Shown here: positions 28,943 through 37,883 of the stretch, one piece after another
Numbering within the stretch: the first letter of the stretch is position 1
Layout of the letters: each line of letters starts with the position of its first letter
From: Microbispora sp. H13382
Lineage (GTDB): Bacteria > Actinomycetota > Actinomycetes > Streptosporangiales > Streptosporangiaceae
Length of the DNA: 64,000 nt
Direction of reading: 5' to 3'
Assembly (NCBI RefSeq): GCF_014161445.1
Contig: NZ_JABBXA010000007.1
Location: 62,001-126,000 of the forward strand
Program-made: the position numbers and the translations under genes
The notes under the pieces: model-generated
The model's input: only the letters and a program-made list of their open reading frames with translations
Databases searched by the model: none
What the model was told of the DNA's origin: nothing

Positions 28943-29863
28943 ATGCGGGGGCCGAGCAGGCGGGAGATGCTGGCATCGGCGTTGTGGGGCACGGCGGCGA
29001 TGGCGCTGGGGACGGGCGGGACGGCGGCGCACGCGGACCCGGCCCGGCCGCCGGCCCGCCGGCGAGCCGGTGACATGACCACAGGCCGACGGGCCGGTGA
29101 CATGACCACCCGCCGGCGGGTCGGCGACATGACCACCGCGCAGTGGGCGGCGTTCGTCCGGGCGGTGCGCGCGCTCAAGGCGCGGGGAACCTACGACGCG
29201 CTGGTCGGGACCTACGCGGACGGCTTCGCGACCACCCATGCCAACGGCTACTTCCTGCCCTGGCAGCGCAGATACCTCCTGCACTTCGAGCGGGAGCTCC
29301 GGCGCGTCGATCCGGCCGTGTCCGTGCCGTACTGGGACTGGCCCCTCGACGGCCGGGCGCCGGCGCGCTCGGCGGTGCTGTCGAAGGAGTATTTCGGGGG
29401 GAACGGAAGCGCCGCGCGCGATCACGCCGTGCTCGACGGCGCGTTCGCGGGGTGGACCGCCAAGATCCCGCGGACTCATCCGCTCCGGCGTTCCTACGCC
29501 GACGGCGAGACGATTCCCGCGTGGGGCACCCCCGAGGTCATCGCGAACATGCTGAAGAATCCGAGTTTCCAGGTGTTCAACATGCAGCTGGAAATCCACA
29601 TCGGAGCCGTGCAGATGGGCATCGGCGGCGATTTGGCCCAGCCCGCCGCCCCGAACGACCCCCTCTACTGGGTCGTCGCCTGCTTCGGCGACCTGCTGTG
29701 GCACATGTGGCGCTCCCGGCATCCCGGGGCCCCGATCCGGTCGGCGTACGGGAACGTCACCGAGGAGAGCCGGCTGCCGCGGTACGGCGACACGGTAGCG
29801 GGCGTCCTGGACATCGAGAAGCTGGGCTACCACTACGACGGGGCGTGGCCGCGCACCCGCTGA
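28943..29863 (+). CDS. Tyrosinase-fold protein lacking most copper ligands
   Basis: 306 residues with a Tat signal (SRREML then a hydrophobic run to AHA, about residue 30). The tyrosinase frame is clear: FLPWQRRYLLHFERELRRVDPAVSVPYWDWPLDG and NDPLYWVVACFGDLLW. Against MelC2 of Streptomyces, the six copper histidines read: CuA Y91, H99, Q108; CuB Q215, H219, A246. Only two are kept, so a type 3 dicopper centre is not expected. No caddie protein (MelC1) is adjacent. A 9-residue RRAGDMTT repeat stands between signal and domain. ATG at 28943 has GGGGGG upstream. Likely a secreted pseudoenzyme or one with another chemistry. Confidence 0.85.
   Translation: MRGPSRREMLASALWGTAAMALGTGGTAAHADPARPPARRRAGDMTTGRRAGDMTTRRRVGDMTTAQWAAFVRAVRALKARGTYDALVGTYADGFATTHANGYFLPWQRRYLLHFERELRRVDPAVSVPYWDWPLDGRAPARSAVLSKEYFGGNGSAARDHAVLDGAFAGWTAKIPRTHPLRRSYADGETIPAWGTPEVIANMLKNPSFQVFNMQLEIHIGAVQMGIGGDLAQPAAPNDPLYWVVACFGDLLWHMWRSRHPGAPIRSAYGNVTEESRLPRYGDTVAGVLDIEKLGYHYDGAWPRTR
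29060..29140 (+). repeat. 27-bp tandem repeat x3 in the tyrosinase-like gene
   Basis: Three consecutive 27-base units encode RRAGDMTTG, RRAGDMTTR and RRVGDMTTA. The third copy flows into the folded domain (MTTAQWAAF, where tyrosinases have LTAEEKRRF), so the first two look like duplications of the domain start. Confidence 0.9.
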
Positions 29864-30100
29864 CGCCGAGCCCCCTCCCCCTCCGCCCGAGCGGAGAGCC
29901 TCACCGCGCGTACAACCGGCGCGGATGGGAACGGCAGGCAGAGGGGGCCGTGGCGATGAGGCTCGATCGTCGGGCGTCCGACGAGCCCGGAGCCGATCGA
30001 GCGGAAGCGGGTCGTACCGCCGCGGCCCCGCCCGCACGGAACGCCGGCCGATGTGACGGGGCTGAGGCGGCGGGACCGCTGTGACGGGGGGACAGGACAC

Positions 30101-30934
30101 ATGTGCCGCTGGCTGACCTACACCGGCTCGCCGATCGCCCTGGAGAAACTGCTCTACGAGCCGGAGAACTCACTGATCGACCAGAGTCTCCACGCGAGGT
30201 ACGGCGAGGAGACGGTGAACGGCGACGGGTTCGGGGTCGGCTACTACAGCGACGGCGGCGTGCCGCCCGCGGTGTTCAAGGACACCAAGCCCGCGTGGGG
30301 CGACCGCAACCTCCGCGAACTCGCCCGCCACGTCCAGTCGCCGCTGTTCATGGCGCATGTGCGCGCGTCCTCCGGAACGGCGATACAGCAGACGAACTGC
30401 CATCCGTTCAGGTACGGCCCCTGGTTGTGGATGCACAACGGCGCGATCCGCGAGTTCGGCCGTCTCAAACGGGATCTCGTCCTGGCCGTCGCCCCGGACC
30501 TGTTCCCGGCGATCGAGGGGTCCACGGACTCGGAGGTCATGTTCTTCCTGGCGCTCACGCTGGGGCTGCGCGAGGACCCGCCGGGGGCGGTGGAGCGGAT
30601 GGCCGGTCTCGTGGAGCGGACGGCGCGCCGGCACGACGTGGACAACCCGCTCCAGATGTCGCTGGCCGCGTCGAACGGGGAGTGCGTGTGGTCCTTCCGC
30701 TACTCCAGCGACGGTCGTTCGCGGTCGCTCTTCCACAGCGCGAACACCCAGACTCTCCGGCACCTGCATCCGGAGGTGTTCGGGTCGGTGGATCTCTCCG
30801 ACGACGCGCGGCTCGTCGTGTCCGAGCCCCTGCGTGACCTGCCCGGCATGTGGCTGGAGGTTCCGGAGTCGACGTACACGGTCGTCAAACCGAGTTTTTT
30901 CGATATGCACCCATTCAGACCAGTTACGCCCTGA
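30101..30934 (+). CDS. Class II glutamine amidotransferase (YafJ-like)
   Basis: 277 residues starting MCRWLTYTG; Cys2 becomes the N-terminal nucleophile after Met removal, which fixes the start at 30101. NGDGFGVGYYS, FMAHVRASSGTAIQQTNCHPF and MHNGAIREF are the glutaminase-site blocks of stand-alone Ntn amidotransferases. It yields glutamate plus ammonia, with the ammonia acceptor unknown. The stop is adjacent to the glutamate decarboxylase gene, so the glutamate formed could feed it directly (inference). Confidence 0.92.
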   Translation: MCRWLTYTGSPIALEKLLYEPENSLIDQSLHARYGEETVNGDGFGVGYYSDGGVPPAVFKDTKPAWGDRNLRELARHVQSPLFMAHVRASSGTAIQQTNCHPFRYGPWLWMHNGAIREFGRLKRDLVLAVAPDLFPAIEGSTDSEVMFFLALTLGLREDPPGAVERMAGLVERTARRHDVDNPLQMSLAASNGECVWSFRYSSDGRSRSLFHSANTQTLRHLHPEVFGSVDLSDDARLVVSEPLRDLPGMWLEVPESTYTVVKPSFFDMHPFRPVTP

Positions 30935-30961
30935 ATGACTCGAGACGGAGAGGAGCGGACG

Positions 30962-32365
30962 GTGACTCCACGGGAAGGCAGGCAGGTCAGGCAGCGGCCG
31001 GTATGGGTCAACCCGTTGTTCGGGGCGACCGACCCCGCCTCCGGGATCACGGCGGTCCCTCCCCGGCGCCGGCTGCCGGAGGGGCCCACGGCACCCGCCA
31101 CCGTGTCCCGGCTCATCCGCGACGAGCTGATGCTCGACGGGAACCCGCGGCTGAACCTCGCCACGTTCGTCAGCACCTGGATGGAGCCGGAGGCGCACGC
31201 GCTCATGGGCGACACGGCCGACAGGAACCTCATCGACAGGGACGAGTATCCCGCGACCGCCGAGCTGGAGCAGCGCTGCATCCCGATGATCGGCCACCTG
31301 TGGAACGCCCCCGACCCCGACGCCTCGGTGGGGACCTCCACCGTCGGGTCCAGCGAGGCGTGCATGCTCGGCGGGATGGCGCTCAAACGCCGCTGGATGC
31401 GGCGCAACACCGGCCGCTACTCCGCCGGGGCGCGGCCCAACCTGGTCATGGGCGTCAACACCCAGGTGTGCTGGCAGAAGTTCTGCAACTACTGGGAGGT
31501 GGAGCCCCGCATGGTCCCCATGGAGGGCGACCGGTTCCACCTGGGCGCCGAGGAGGCCGCCGGGCACTGCGACGAGAACACCATCGGCGTCGTCACCGTC
31601 CTGGGCTCCACGATGGACGGTAGCTACGAGCCGATCGCCGGCATCTGCGCGGCGCTCGACGCGCTCGAGGAACGCACCGGGTGGTCCGTGCCCGTGCACG
31701 TGGACGCCGCGTCGGGCGGGATGATCGCCCCCTTCCTCGAACCGGACCTGGTGTGGGACTTCCGCCTGCCACGGGTCGCCTCCATCAACGTCTCGGGGCA
31801 CAAGTACGGGATGGTCTACCCGGGGCTCGGGTGGATCCTGTGGCGGGACCGGGACGCGCTCCCCGGTGACCTGGTGGAGCACGTGGACTACCTCGGCGGA
31901 GACGTGGCGACGTTCACGCTCAACTTCTCCCGGTCCGGATCGCAGGTCGTCGCGCAGTACTACAACTTCCTCCGGCTCGGTTACGAGGGGTTCCGCGAGG
32001 TGCAGGGCGCCCTCCGGCGGGTGGCGACCCATCTCGCCGAGCGGATCGAGGACCTCGGCTGCTTCCGGCTCCTCACGCGGGGCGACCAACTGCCGGTGTT
32101 CGCCTTCACCACCGGCGAGGACGTCACCCGGTTCAACGTCTACGACGTGTCACGGCGACTGCGGGAGTGGGGCTGGCTGGTGCCGGCCTACCCCTTCCCG
32201 CCCAACCGGGACGACCTGCACGTGCTGAGGGTGGTGTGCCGCAACGGCTTCTCGCTCGATCTGGCCGACCGCCTGGCGGACGACCTTCGCAGCCTGTTGC
32301 CCTGGCTGCACAAGCAGCCCGCCCCCGTGTTCGGCCCGGACGCCGCGACGAGCTTCCACCACTGA
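30962..32365 (+). CDS. gadB: Glutamate decarboxylase
   Basis: 467-residue PLP enzyme converting glutamate to GABA and CO2, consuming a proton. PLP lysine is K281 (VSGHKYG); VGTSTVGSSEACMLGGMALKRRW and HVDAASGGMIAPF are typical of E. coli-like GAD. The C-terminus ends SFHH, resembling the FKHT tail of E. coli GadB, whose penultimate His caps the active site at neutral pH. I chose GTG at 30962 with GGAGAGGAG upstream; an ATG at 30935 directly after the amidotransferase stop is the alternative. No GadC-type antiporter is in the window. Confidence 0.95.
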   Translation: MTPREGRQVRQRPVWVNPLFGATDPASGITAVPPRRRLPEGPTAPATVSRLIRDELMLDGNPRLNLATFVSTWMEPEAHALMGDTADRNLIDRDEYPATAELEQRCIPMIGHLWNAPDPDASVGTSTVGSSEACMLGGMALKRRWMRRNTGRYSAGARPNLVMGVNTQVCWQKFCNYWEVEPRMVPMEGDRFHLGAEEAAGHCDENTIGVVTVLGSTMDGSYEPIAGICAALDALEERTGWSVPVHVDAASGGMIAPFLEPDLVWDFRLPRVASINVSGHKYGMVYPGLGWILWRDRDALPGDLVEHVDYLGGDVATFTLNFSRSGSQVVAQYYNFLRLGYEGFREVQGALRRVATHLAERIEDLGCFRLLTRGDQLPVFAFTTGEDVTRFNVYDVSRRLREWGWLVPAYPFPPNRDDLHVLRVVCRNGFSLDLADRLADDLRSLLPWLHKQPAPVFGPDAATSFHH

Positions 32366-32485
32366 CACACACCACGGGCACACACCACGGGCACACACTG
32401 ACGCTGACACGCACTGACGTAGGCCGGTGCGGTGGCGCCGCTCCCCGGACCGGCTCCGGAACGGGGACAGCCCCGGACCGGGAAC

Positions 32486-32519
32486 ATCGCGGCGGCGACG
32501 ATGTCGTCGCCGCCGCGAT
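32486..32519 (+). terminator. gadB terminator hairpin
   Basis: A perfect 16-base inverted repeat (32486-32501 / 32504-32519) with a two-base centre, 120 bases after the gad stop. Between them is a duplicated CACACACCACGGG stretch and nothing else recognisable. Confidence 0.78.
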
Positions 32520-32644
32520 CGGAAAGCCCGGAACCGGGAGAGCGGGGCCGCCGCGCGTTCCGGCCAGGCCGGTGCCCCCGGTGTGCCCGCGGTGACCGGC
32601 GGCGTGGCCGGACGCGCGTGCCTCACGGCCCCGTCGGACGGGCG

Positions 32645-32902
32645 TCAGCCCCTGGTGGTCGTGGTGGCGCGGGTCCGGCCGGCCGTCTGGCCGACGGTCT
32701 CCTTCTCCCTCTCCTGTGCCTGGCGAGCGGACCTGGACAGGTCCTCCAGCTCGTGCGCGGTCTCCTCGAACTCCTGCGCGGCCTCCCGGCTCATCCTGCT
32801 GACGAGCCTGCGGCCGCGGACGGCCATGTCCTCGTACACCTCGCCGGCCTTGGCCAGGGCGTAGGGGCCGACGCCGGCGAGGGCGCAGAACGGCTTGGAC
32901 AT
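32645..32902 (-). CDS. Small helical hypothetical protein (85 aa)
   Basis: From the ATG at 32902 (AGAGGATCACC upstream). Residues 1-20 are mildly hydrophobic; about 30-75 form one long charged amphipathic helix (SREAAQEFEETAHELEDLSRSARQ) likely to coil; the end is Thr/Arg-rich. I do not recognise the family. Confidence 0.6.
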   Translation of the reverse strand: MSKPFCALAGVGPYALAKAGEVYEDMAVRGRRLVSRMSREAAQEFEETAHELEDLSRSARQAQEREKETVGQTAGRTRATTTTRG

Positions 32903-33033
32903 GGTGATCCTCTTGACCGGTGTTGTCACTTGGTCACTCTCCATAAATATCGGTCTGGCGGCGGCTTCCACCTGTTTCAACCAGGGGAGAACGGCCCGCT
33001 CTCCTCGCCGGGCGCGCGGCCGGGGCCCGGCGG

Positions 33034-33201
33034 TCAGGAAGGCGGCGTGCCGAGGGACTGCGTCCCGGACCTGATGTTGTCCGCGGCCTGCGCCGGACTG
33101 ATGTCCGCGGCCCTGGAGGCCTTTCGCAGATCCGTCCAGGTGATGTGGTCGGGATTGCCGTGGTCGTCGTCAGGCTCGCCGCAGCCGCAGCTCAGGCACA
33201 T
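33034..33201 (-). CDS. Small cysteine-rich protein (55 aa)
   Basis: Starts MCLSCGCGEPDDDHGNPDHIT: four candidate ligands in the first 16 residues (C2, C5, C7, H14) and an acidic stretch, followed by a short helical segment. The N-terminal signature is one I have seen in small actinobacterial and cyanobacterial hypothetical proteins; its function is unknown. The upstream 33202-33459 stretch shows no gene. Confidence 0.65.
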   Translation of the reverse strand: MCLSCGCGEPDDDHGNPDHITWTDLRKASRAADISPAQAADNIRSGTQSLGTPPS

Positions 33202-33459
33202 CCGGGTGTCTCCCCCCGCTCGGTCTCGTACAAGGCGGCCCCGCCCCCGGCAGCGGTGCGAGGGCGAGGCGCTTGGGTGTTCCAGGTTCGTCCGTGTGCG
33301 GTCTTGCCCGGGGACGAGCGCCCGCTCCCCCGTCGGCGAGCGCTCACCAGGACAATCCCCGCACCCGCCTCCAGGGACACCGGGCGGAAATGCAAGAGCC
33401 GATCAAGAGCGGAGACAGGCGGACAAAAGCCAGATCGTGCCGGCACACGGGACGGAGGG

Positions 33460-34473
33460 TCACCCGGCCGCGTCCTCGCCTTCGGCCGGTCTCGCCTTGG
33501 ACGGCTGCACGCGCCTGGGCTCGCCGGGCATCTTCGGGTAGTTCGGCGGATACGGCATGTCGCCTCGTTCGTCGGCGTCGTACCACTCCAGCAGCGTGCC
33601 GATGTCGCAGGCCCGGTCGTCGATCGCCCGCTGCACGTCGCCGAGCTTGGCGAACCGCTCCGGCATCGTCCTGATGTCGAAGTCGCGCGGGTCGCAGTCG
33701 GCCAGCTCCTCCCACGTCACGGGGGCGGAGACCCGCGCGTCGGGCCGCGCGCGGACCGAGTAGGCGGCCACCACCGTCCGGTCGCGGGCGTTCTGGTTGT
33801 AGTCGATGAAGACCTTCTCCCCCCGCTCCTCCTTCCACCAGGCGCTCGTCGCGAGAGGCGAGCGCCGCTCGACCTCGCGGGCGAAGGCGATCGCGGCGTA
33901 CCGCACCTCGGTGAAGGTCCAGCGGGGCTCGATGCGCACGTTCACGTGGATGCCCCGGCTGCCCGAGGTCTTCGGGAAGCCCGTCATGCCCAGCTCGTCG
34001 AGGATCTCCTTGGCCGTGAAGGCCACCGCACGGGCCTGTTCGAACGAGGTGCCGGGCTGCGGATCGATGTCGATACGCAGCTCGTCGGGGTGGTCGAGGT
34101 CGGCGCGGCGCGCGTGCCAGGGGTGGAAGTCGATCGTGCCGAGGTTGGCGCACCACGCGATGGCCGCCACCTCCGTCGGGCAGAACGCGTCGGCCGTGCG
34201 CCCGCTCGGGAAGCGCACCGTGACGGTCTCGATCCAGTCGGGATGCCGGGGCATCCGCTTCTGGTAGATCGCGTCGGTGCCGACGCCGTCGGGGTGCCGC
34301 TTGAGGTAGGTCGGCCGCTCCCGCAGGGCGCGCAGCACGCCGTCCCCCACGCTCACGTAGTACTCCACCAGGTCACGCTTGGTGGCGCCGATCTCCGGGA
34401 AGTAGACCTTGTCCGGGTTGGTGACCTTGACCGTGCGGCCACCCACCTCTATCTCGATGTACGGCGAAGCCAT
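33460..34473 (-). CDS. LigD-type DNA polymerase/primase domain protein
   Basis: 337-residue stand-alone archaeo-eukaryotic primase-type polymerase, like the LigD polymerase domain or Prim-PolC. Catalytic carboxylates lie in RIDIDPQPG (DxD), with the third in the VFIDYNQN block; SGSRGIHVNV holds the nucleotide-binding His, and FHPWHARR precedes. It fills gaps with NTPs/dNTPs in end joining or base excision repair. No ligase or nuclease domain is fused and no Ku gene is nearby, so pairing with the LigC at 26868-27977 is plausible. ATG start at 34473. Confidence 0.92.
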   Translation of the reverse strand: MASPYIEIEVGGRTVKVTNPDKVYFPEIGATKRDLVEYYVSVGDGVLRALRERPTYLKRHPDGVGTDAIYQKRMPRHPDWIETVTVRFPSGRTADAFCPTEVAAIAWCANLGTIDFHPWHARRADLDHPDELRIDIDPQPGTSFEQARAVAFTAKEILDELGMTGFPKTSGSRGIHVNVRIEPRWTFTEVRYAAIAFAREVERRSPLATSAWWKEERGEKVFIDYNQNARDRTVVAAYSVRARPDARVSAPVTWEELADCDPRDFDIRTMPERFAKLGDVQRAIDDRACDIGTLLEWYDADERGDMPYPPNYPKMPGEPRRVQPSKARPAEGEDAAG

Positions 34474-34880
34474 GGATCGACCCTATAGGGAGGAGGGGGT
34501 CCGTCCCGGGCTGCCGACGGCGGCCGGACCGGGCGCTCCCACGGCCGCGCCCTACCGGCGCAGGCGCGTGGTCGCGTACGGCGCGCTCGCGTTCGGCTGC
34601 GCCGTACGCGACGGGACGGACCACGACGGCCGCCCGTGGGCGGCCTCCTCTCACCGTCCGGCGGCGTCCAGCACGGGTCGGGTGCTTCGCCGCCCTGACG
34701 GCGGTGCGGGCGACCGCCTCCGCGCGGGTGCGGCGATCAGCCCCTCGTCAGTGAAGACGCCGGAAGACCGGGGAAAGGATGCCTCGCACCGTGAACATCT
34801 GCCGGGAAGATCCCCGGCCGCCGCGGGGTTCCTCAGTTCGTAATCCCCGCGAGGGGCCACAGAAGGCAGGGTGGTGAGCT
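34474..34880. other. Intergenic region, no convincing gene
   Basis: About 400 bases. A long plus-strand frame is Arg/Ala/Pro-rich and resembles no family, so I leave it out. Near the msrB side, CGCGGGG (34823-34829) and CCCCGCG (34846-34852) can pair as a small leader hairpin. Confidence 0.5.
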
Positions 34881-35282
34881 ATGGAGAAGATCGTCAAGAG
34901 CGACGCCGAGTGGCGCGCGCGGCTTTCCCCCGAGGAGTACCGGGTCCTCCGGCAGGCGGGGACGGAGCGTCCGTTCAGCGGCGAGTACGTCGACACCAAG
35001 ACCGTCGGCGTCTACTCCTGCCGCGCGTGCGGGGCGGAGTTGTTCCGGTCGGAGACCAAGTTCGAGTCGCACTGCGGCTGGCCGTCGTTCTACGAGCCGT
35101 CCGAGTCGGACGCCGTCACGCTGCACGAGGACGACTCGCTCGGCATGCGCCGGGTGGAGGTCCGCTGCGCCCGCTGCGACTCGCACCTCGGGCACGTGTT
35201 CCACGGCGAGGGCTATGCCACGCCGACGGACGACCGGTACTGCATCAACTCCGTGTGCCTGAATCTGCGGCCGGCCGGCTGA
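34881..35282 (+). CDS. msrB: Peptide-methionine (R)-S-oxide reductase
   Basis: 133 residues. Zinc site C47/C50 and C96/C99 (CRAC, CARC), HCGWPSF substrate block with C65, GHVFHGEG, and RYCINSVCL with catalytic C121. It repairs the R form of methionine sulfoxide. Complete and of normal length; convergent with the next gene, only 3 bases between stops. Confidence 0.96.
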   Translation: MEKIVKSDAEWRARLSPEEYRVLRQAGTERPFSGEYVDTKTVGVYSCRACGAELFRSETKFESHCGWPSFYEPSESDAVTLHEDDSLGMRRVEVRCARCDSHLGHVFHGEGYATPTDDRYCINSVCLNLRPAG

Positions 35283-35285
35283 GGG

Positions 35286-35891
35286 TCACTTGGGCTTGGG
35301 GTAGGTGACCCGGCAGTCGTCGTCGTCCGGCCCGAGGACGTTGGCGAGGACGGGATTGCCGTTCTCGCCGAACCGGGACTGGACGAACACGACGGGGTTG
35401 GCCTCCCCCCGCTCGGCCAGGTACTCCAGGCCGCGCTTGCACAGCGTGATCGCGGTCTTGGAGTTGTCGGCGTTCTCCGGCAGGTTCGTGTAGATGCGCA
35501 GGTAGCGGCCGGTGGTGCGGATGTCCTTGACCCGCTTGGCCGTCTTGTCGTTCCACCTGCTGCGGAAGTAGGCCTCCGCCTTCGTGTCGGTGTACTTCGA
35601 CGGTCCCGACGCCTTGTGCTCGGCGGCCTTTTTGTCCTTTTTCTCCCGCTTGGCGTCGGCCTTCTCGCCGGTGTCGACGCTGGCGACGGTCAGCTCCCCC
35701 GCCGGGGAGGCCTGCGGCACGGGCGCGGCGACCGCGCGCTCGGGGGGAGCCGCGTCGGAGCGGGACAACGGCCAGGCGATCGCGGCGGCTCCGACCGCGA
35801 AGGCGGCCACCCCCAGCGACACCTCGACGACGTGCGAACGGGCCCGCCTCTTGCGGCGGCGCCCCCTGGAACGTGCCAGCCCGCTTGTCAC
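35286..35891 (-). CDS. Membrane-anchored hypothetical protein
   Basis: 201 residues from GTG 35891. A highly basic N-terminus (RSRGRRRKRRARS) precedes one TM helix (about 20-42); then a Pro/Lys/Asp-rich linker (KREKKDKKAAEHK) and a folded part of about 100 residues with YFRSRWNDKTAKRVKDIRTTGRYLRIYTNLPEN. The C-terminal part reads like a small alpha/beta secreted domain; two Cys (CKRGLEYL and DDDCRVTY) may form a disulfide. Family not recognised. Confidence 0.8.
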   Translation of the reverse strand: MTSGLARSRGRRRKRRARSHVVEVSLGVAAFAVGAAAIAWPLSRSDAAPPERAVAAPVPQASPAGELTVASVDTGEKADAKREKKDKKAAEHKASGPSKYTDTKAEAYFRSRWNDKTAKRVKDIRTTGRYLRIYTNLPENADNSKTAITLCKRGLEYLAERGEANPVVFVQSRFGENGNPVLANVLGPDDDDCRVTYPKPK

Positions 35892-36035
35892 TCTGCCTCA
35901 CATAGACGTCGATCCTTCGTCACAGTATGGCAAAGACTTCCGGCGGCCAAGACCGTTTCCGACGTTTCGCGCACGGTCCGCCAGAATGTCCTTTCTGAAC
36001 GGGTCAGTGGTGCCCGCCGTTCGGAGGGAGGGTGC

Positions 36036-37883
36036 GTGCCGGCCGTCATGTCCTGGCTCGTGTTCGGGCTGGCCTGCGTCCTGGTCGCGGCGGGCGGGGC
36101 GCTTGGCGGCGCCGACCCGATGGACGCGGCGCTCGCGCTCGGTTTCACCCCCCTCGGCGCCTACCTCCTGTCCCGCCGCGAGGGCGGGGCGGTGGGGCCG
36201 TGCTGCCTGGTGACCGTGCTCGGCGCGGCGGCCTACTTCGCGGACTCCTACGCCTCGCGGCCGGATCTCCCCGGCGCCCCGTGGGCCGCCTGGGTGGGCG
36301 CCTGGGTCTGGGCCCCCGCCCTGCTGACCGTGAGCGGCGTCCTGCTGCTGCTCGTGCCGGACGGCCGCCTGCCCGGCCGGGCCTGGGTGCCGGTGGCGGC
36401 GACGGGAGTGGCCGCCACCGCGGCGTTCACGGTCGCGGCCGCACTGGTGCCGGAAGGCGTGGACCGGCCGTTCTCCGTCGAGGCCCTGGCGCCGGTGCGC
36501 GACGCGCTGCCGGCGGTCATCGTGATCCTGGCCGCGACCTCGCTCGCCTGCGCGGCCGCGCTCGTCGTCCGTACGGCGCGGGCGCAGGGCGAGCAGCGCA
36601 CCCAGCTGCTGTGGATCTGCCTCGGCGCCGCCGCGTTCGTGGCGGGGGTCTTCCTGCCGGCCGTCGTCCGGCTGCCCGCCGCCGGCGTGCCGTTCATCCT
36701 GGCCCTGCCGGCCTGCGTCGGCGTGGCGATGCTCCGCCACGACCTGTACGGGACCGGCCCGTGGCTGCGCCGCGCGCTGACCCTGGGGCTGCTGGCGGGG
36801 GCGCTGGCCCTGCTGTACTTCACGGTCGACGGGCTCACCGGGGCGCACGTCGCCGCCGCGGCGGCCGTGGCGGTCGCGGTCGAGCCGCTGCACCGCTGGC
36901 TGCGCCGGGCCTCCGGCCGCATCCTGTACGGCGGCGGGCCCGACCCCGAGGCCGTCCACGCCCGGCTGGGCGCCCGGCTGGCCGCGACCTCGGAGCCCGG
37001 GGAGATCCTCGCCGCCGTCGCCGACGCCGTGGCCGAGGCGACCCGGGCCCCGTACGTACGGGCCGAGCTGGGCGCGCCGGGCGAGCCGTTGAAGGTCGTC
37101 GAGCGGGGCACACCCGCCCCGCTCGGCGTGTCGGTGCCGCTGCGCTTCCAGGACGAGGTCCTCGGCGCCCTGGGCGCGTCGGGAGGCGACGCACGGGTGC
37201 TCGCCCCGCTCGCGTCGCACGCCGGGGCCGCGCTCGCCGCCGCCCACCGCGCCGCGGCGCTGCAGCGTTCGCGCATGCTGCTGGTCACGGCCAGGGAGGA
37301 GGAGCGGCGACGGATCAGCAGGGACCTGCACGACGGGCTTGGCGCCTTCCTCGCGGGCATCGGCTTCACCGTCGACGCCGCGGGCAACGCGCTCAAGGCC
37401 GACCCGGATCGGGCGCGGGGCCTGCTGACCCAGATCAGGACCCAGGTCGCCGAGGCGGGCGCGGGCGTACGCCGCCTGGTGCGGGGGCTGAGGCCGCCCG
37501 AGCTGGCCCAGCTGGGCCTGACCGGCGCCGTGGAGCACACCGCGGCGACGCTGGGCGACGGCGGGGTCGAGATCGAGATCACCGCGGAGGACGTGGGCGG
37601 CCTGCCGGCCGCCGCGGAGGTCACGGCCTACCTGGTGGCCCGCGAGGCGCTCACGAACGCGGTGCGCCACGGCGCGCCCCGCCGCTGCGCCGTACGGCTG
37701 GGCCGGGTCGCGGGCGGGTTCGAGCTCAGCGTGCGCGACGACGGGCGGGGACTCGGGCCGCAGGCCGTTCCGGGAGTCGGCCTGACCTCGATGCGGGAGC
37801 GGGTGGAGGAGCTGGACGGAAAGCTGACGATCGACGCCGCCCCGGGCGGCGGAACGGTGGTGACCGCGTGGATTCCCCTGTGA
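36036..37883 (+). CDS. Sensor histidine kinase, NarL/LiaS-type
   Basis: 615 residues. About eight to nine TM helices in the first 290 residues, a GAF-like segment (about 300-400), HisKA_3 with the phospho-acceptor His in EEERRRISRDLHDGLG, and HATPase (EALTNAVRHGAP, VRDDGRGLG, VGLTSMRERVEELDGKL). The GTG at 36036 has GGAGGGAGG upstream; an ATG 12 bases later is too far from that site. It overlaps the response regulator by four bases. The signal is unknown. Confidence 0.9.
   Translation: MPAVMSWLVFGLACVLVAAGGALGGADPMDAALALGFTPLGAYLLSRREGGAVGPCCLVTVLGAAAYFADSYASRPDLPGAPWAAWVGAWVWAPALLTVSGVLLLLVPDGRLPGRAWVPVAATGVAATAAFTVAAALVPEGVDRPFSVEALAPVRDALPAVIVILAATSLACAAALVVRTARAQGEQRTQLLWICLGAAAFVAGVFLPAVVRLPAAGVPFILALPACVGVAMLRHDLYGTGPWLRRALTLGLLAGALALLYFTVDGLTGAHVAAAAAVAVAVEPLHRWLRRASGRILYGGGPDPEAVHARLGARLAATSEPGEILAAVADAVAEATRAPYVRAELGAPGEPLKVVERGTPAPLGVSVPLRFQDEVLGALGASGGDARVLAPLASHAGAALAAAHRAAALQRSRMLLVTAREEERRRISRDLHDGLGAFLAGIGFTVDAAGNALKADPDRARGLLTQIRTQVAEAGAGVRRLVRGLRPPELAQLGLTGAVEHTAATLGDGGVEIEITAEDVGGLPAAAEVTAYLVAREALTNAVRHGAPRRCAVRLGRVAGGFELSVRDDGRGLGPQAVPGVGLTSMRERVEELDGKLTIDAAPGGGTVVTAWIPL

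Noticed and set aside
29956-30084. 42-residue frame before the amidotransferase
   Set aside because: Ala/Arg/Gly-rich, no ribosome site, no recognisable features.
34409-34843. 144-codon plus-strand frame upstream of msrB
   Set aside because: It overlaps the polymerase gene start and has shadow-like composition.
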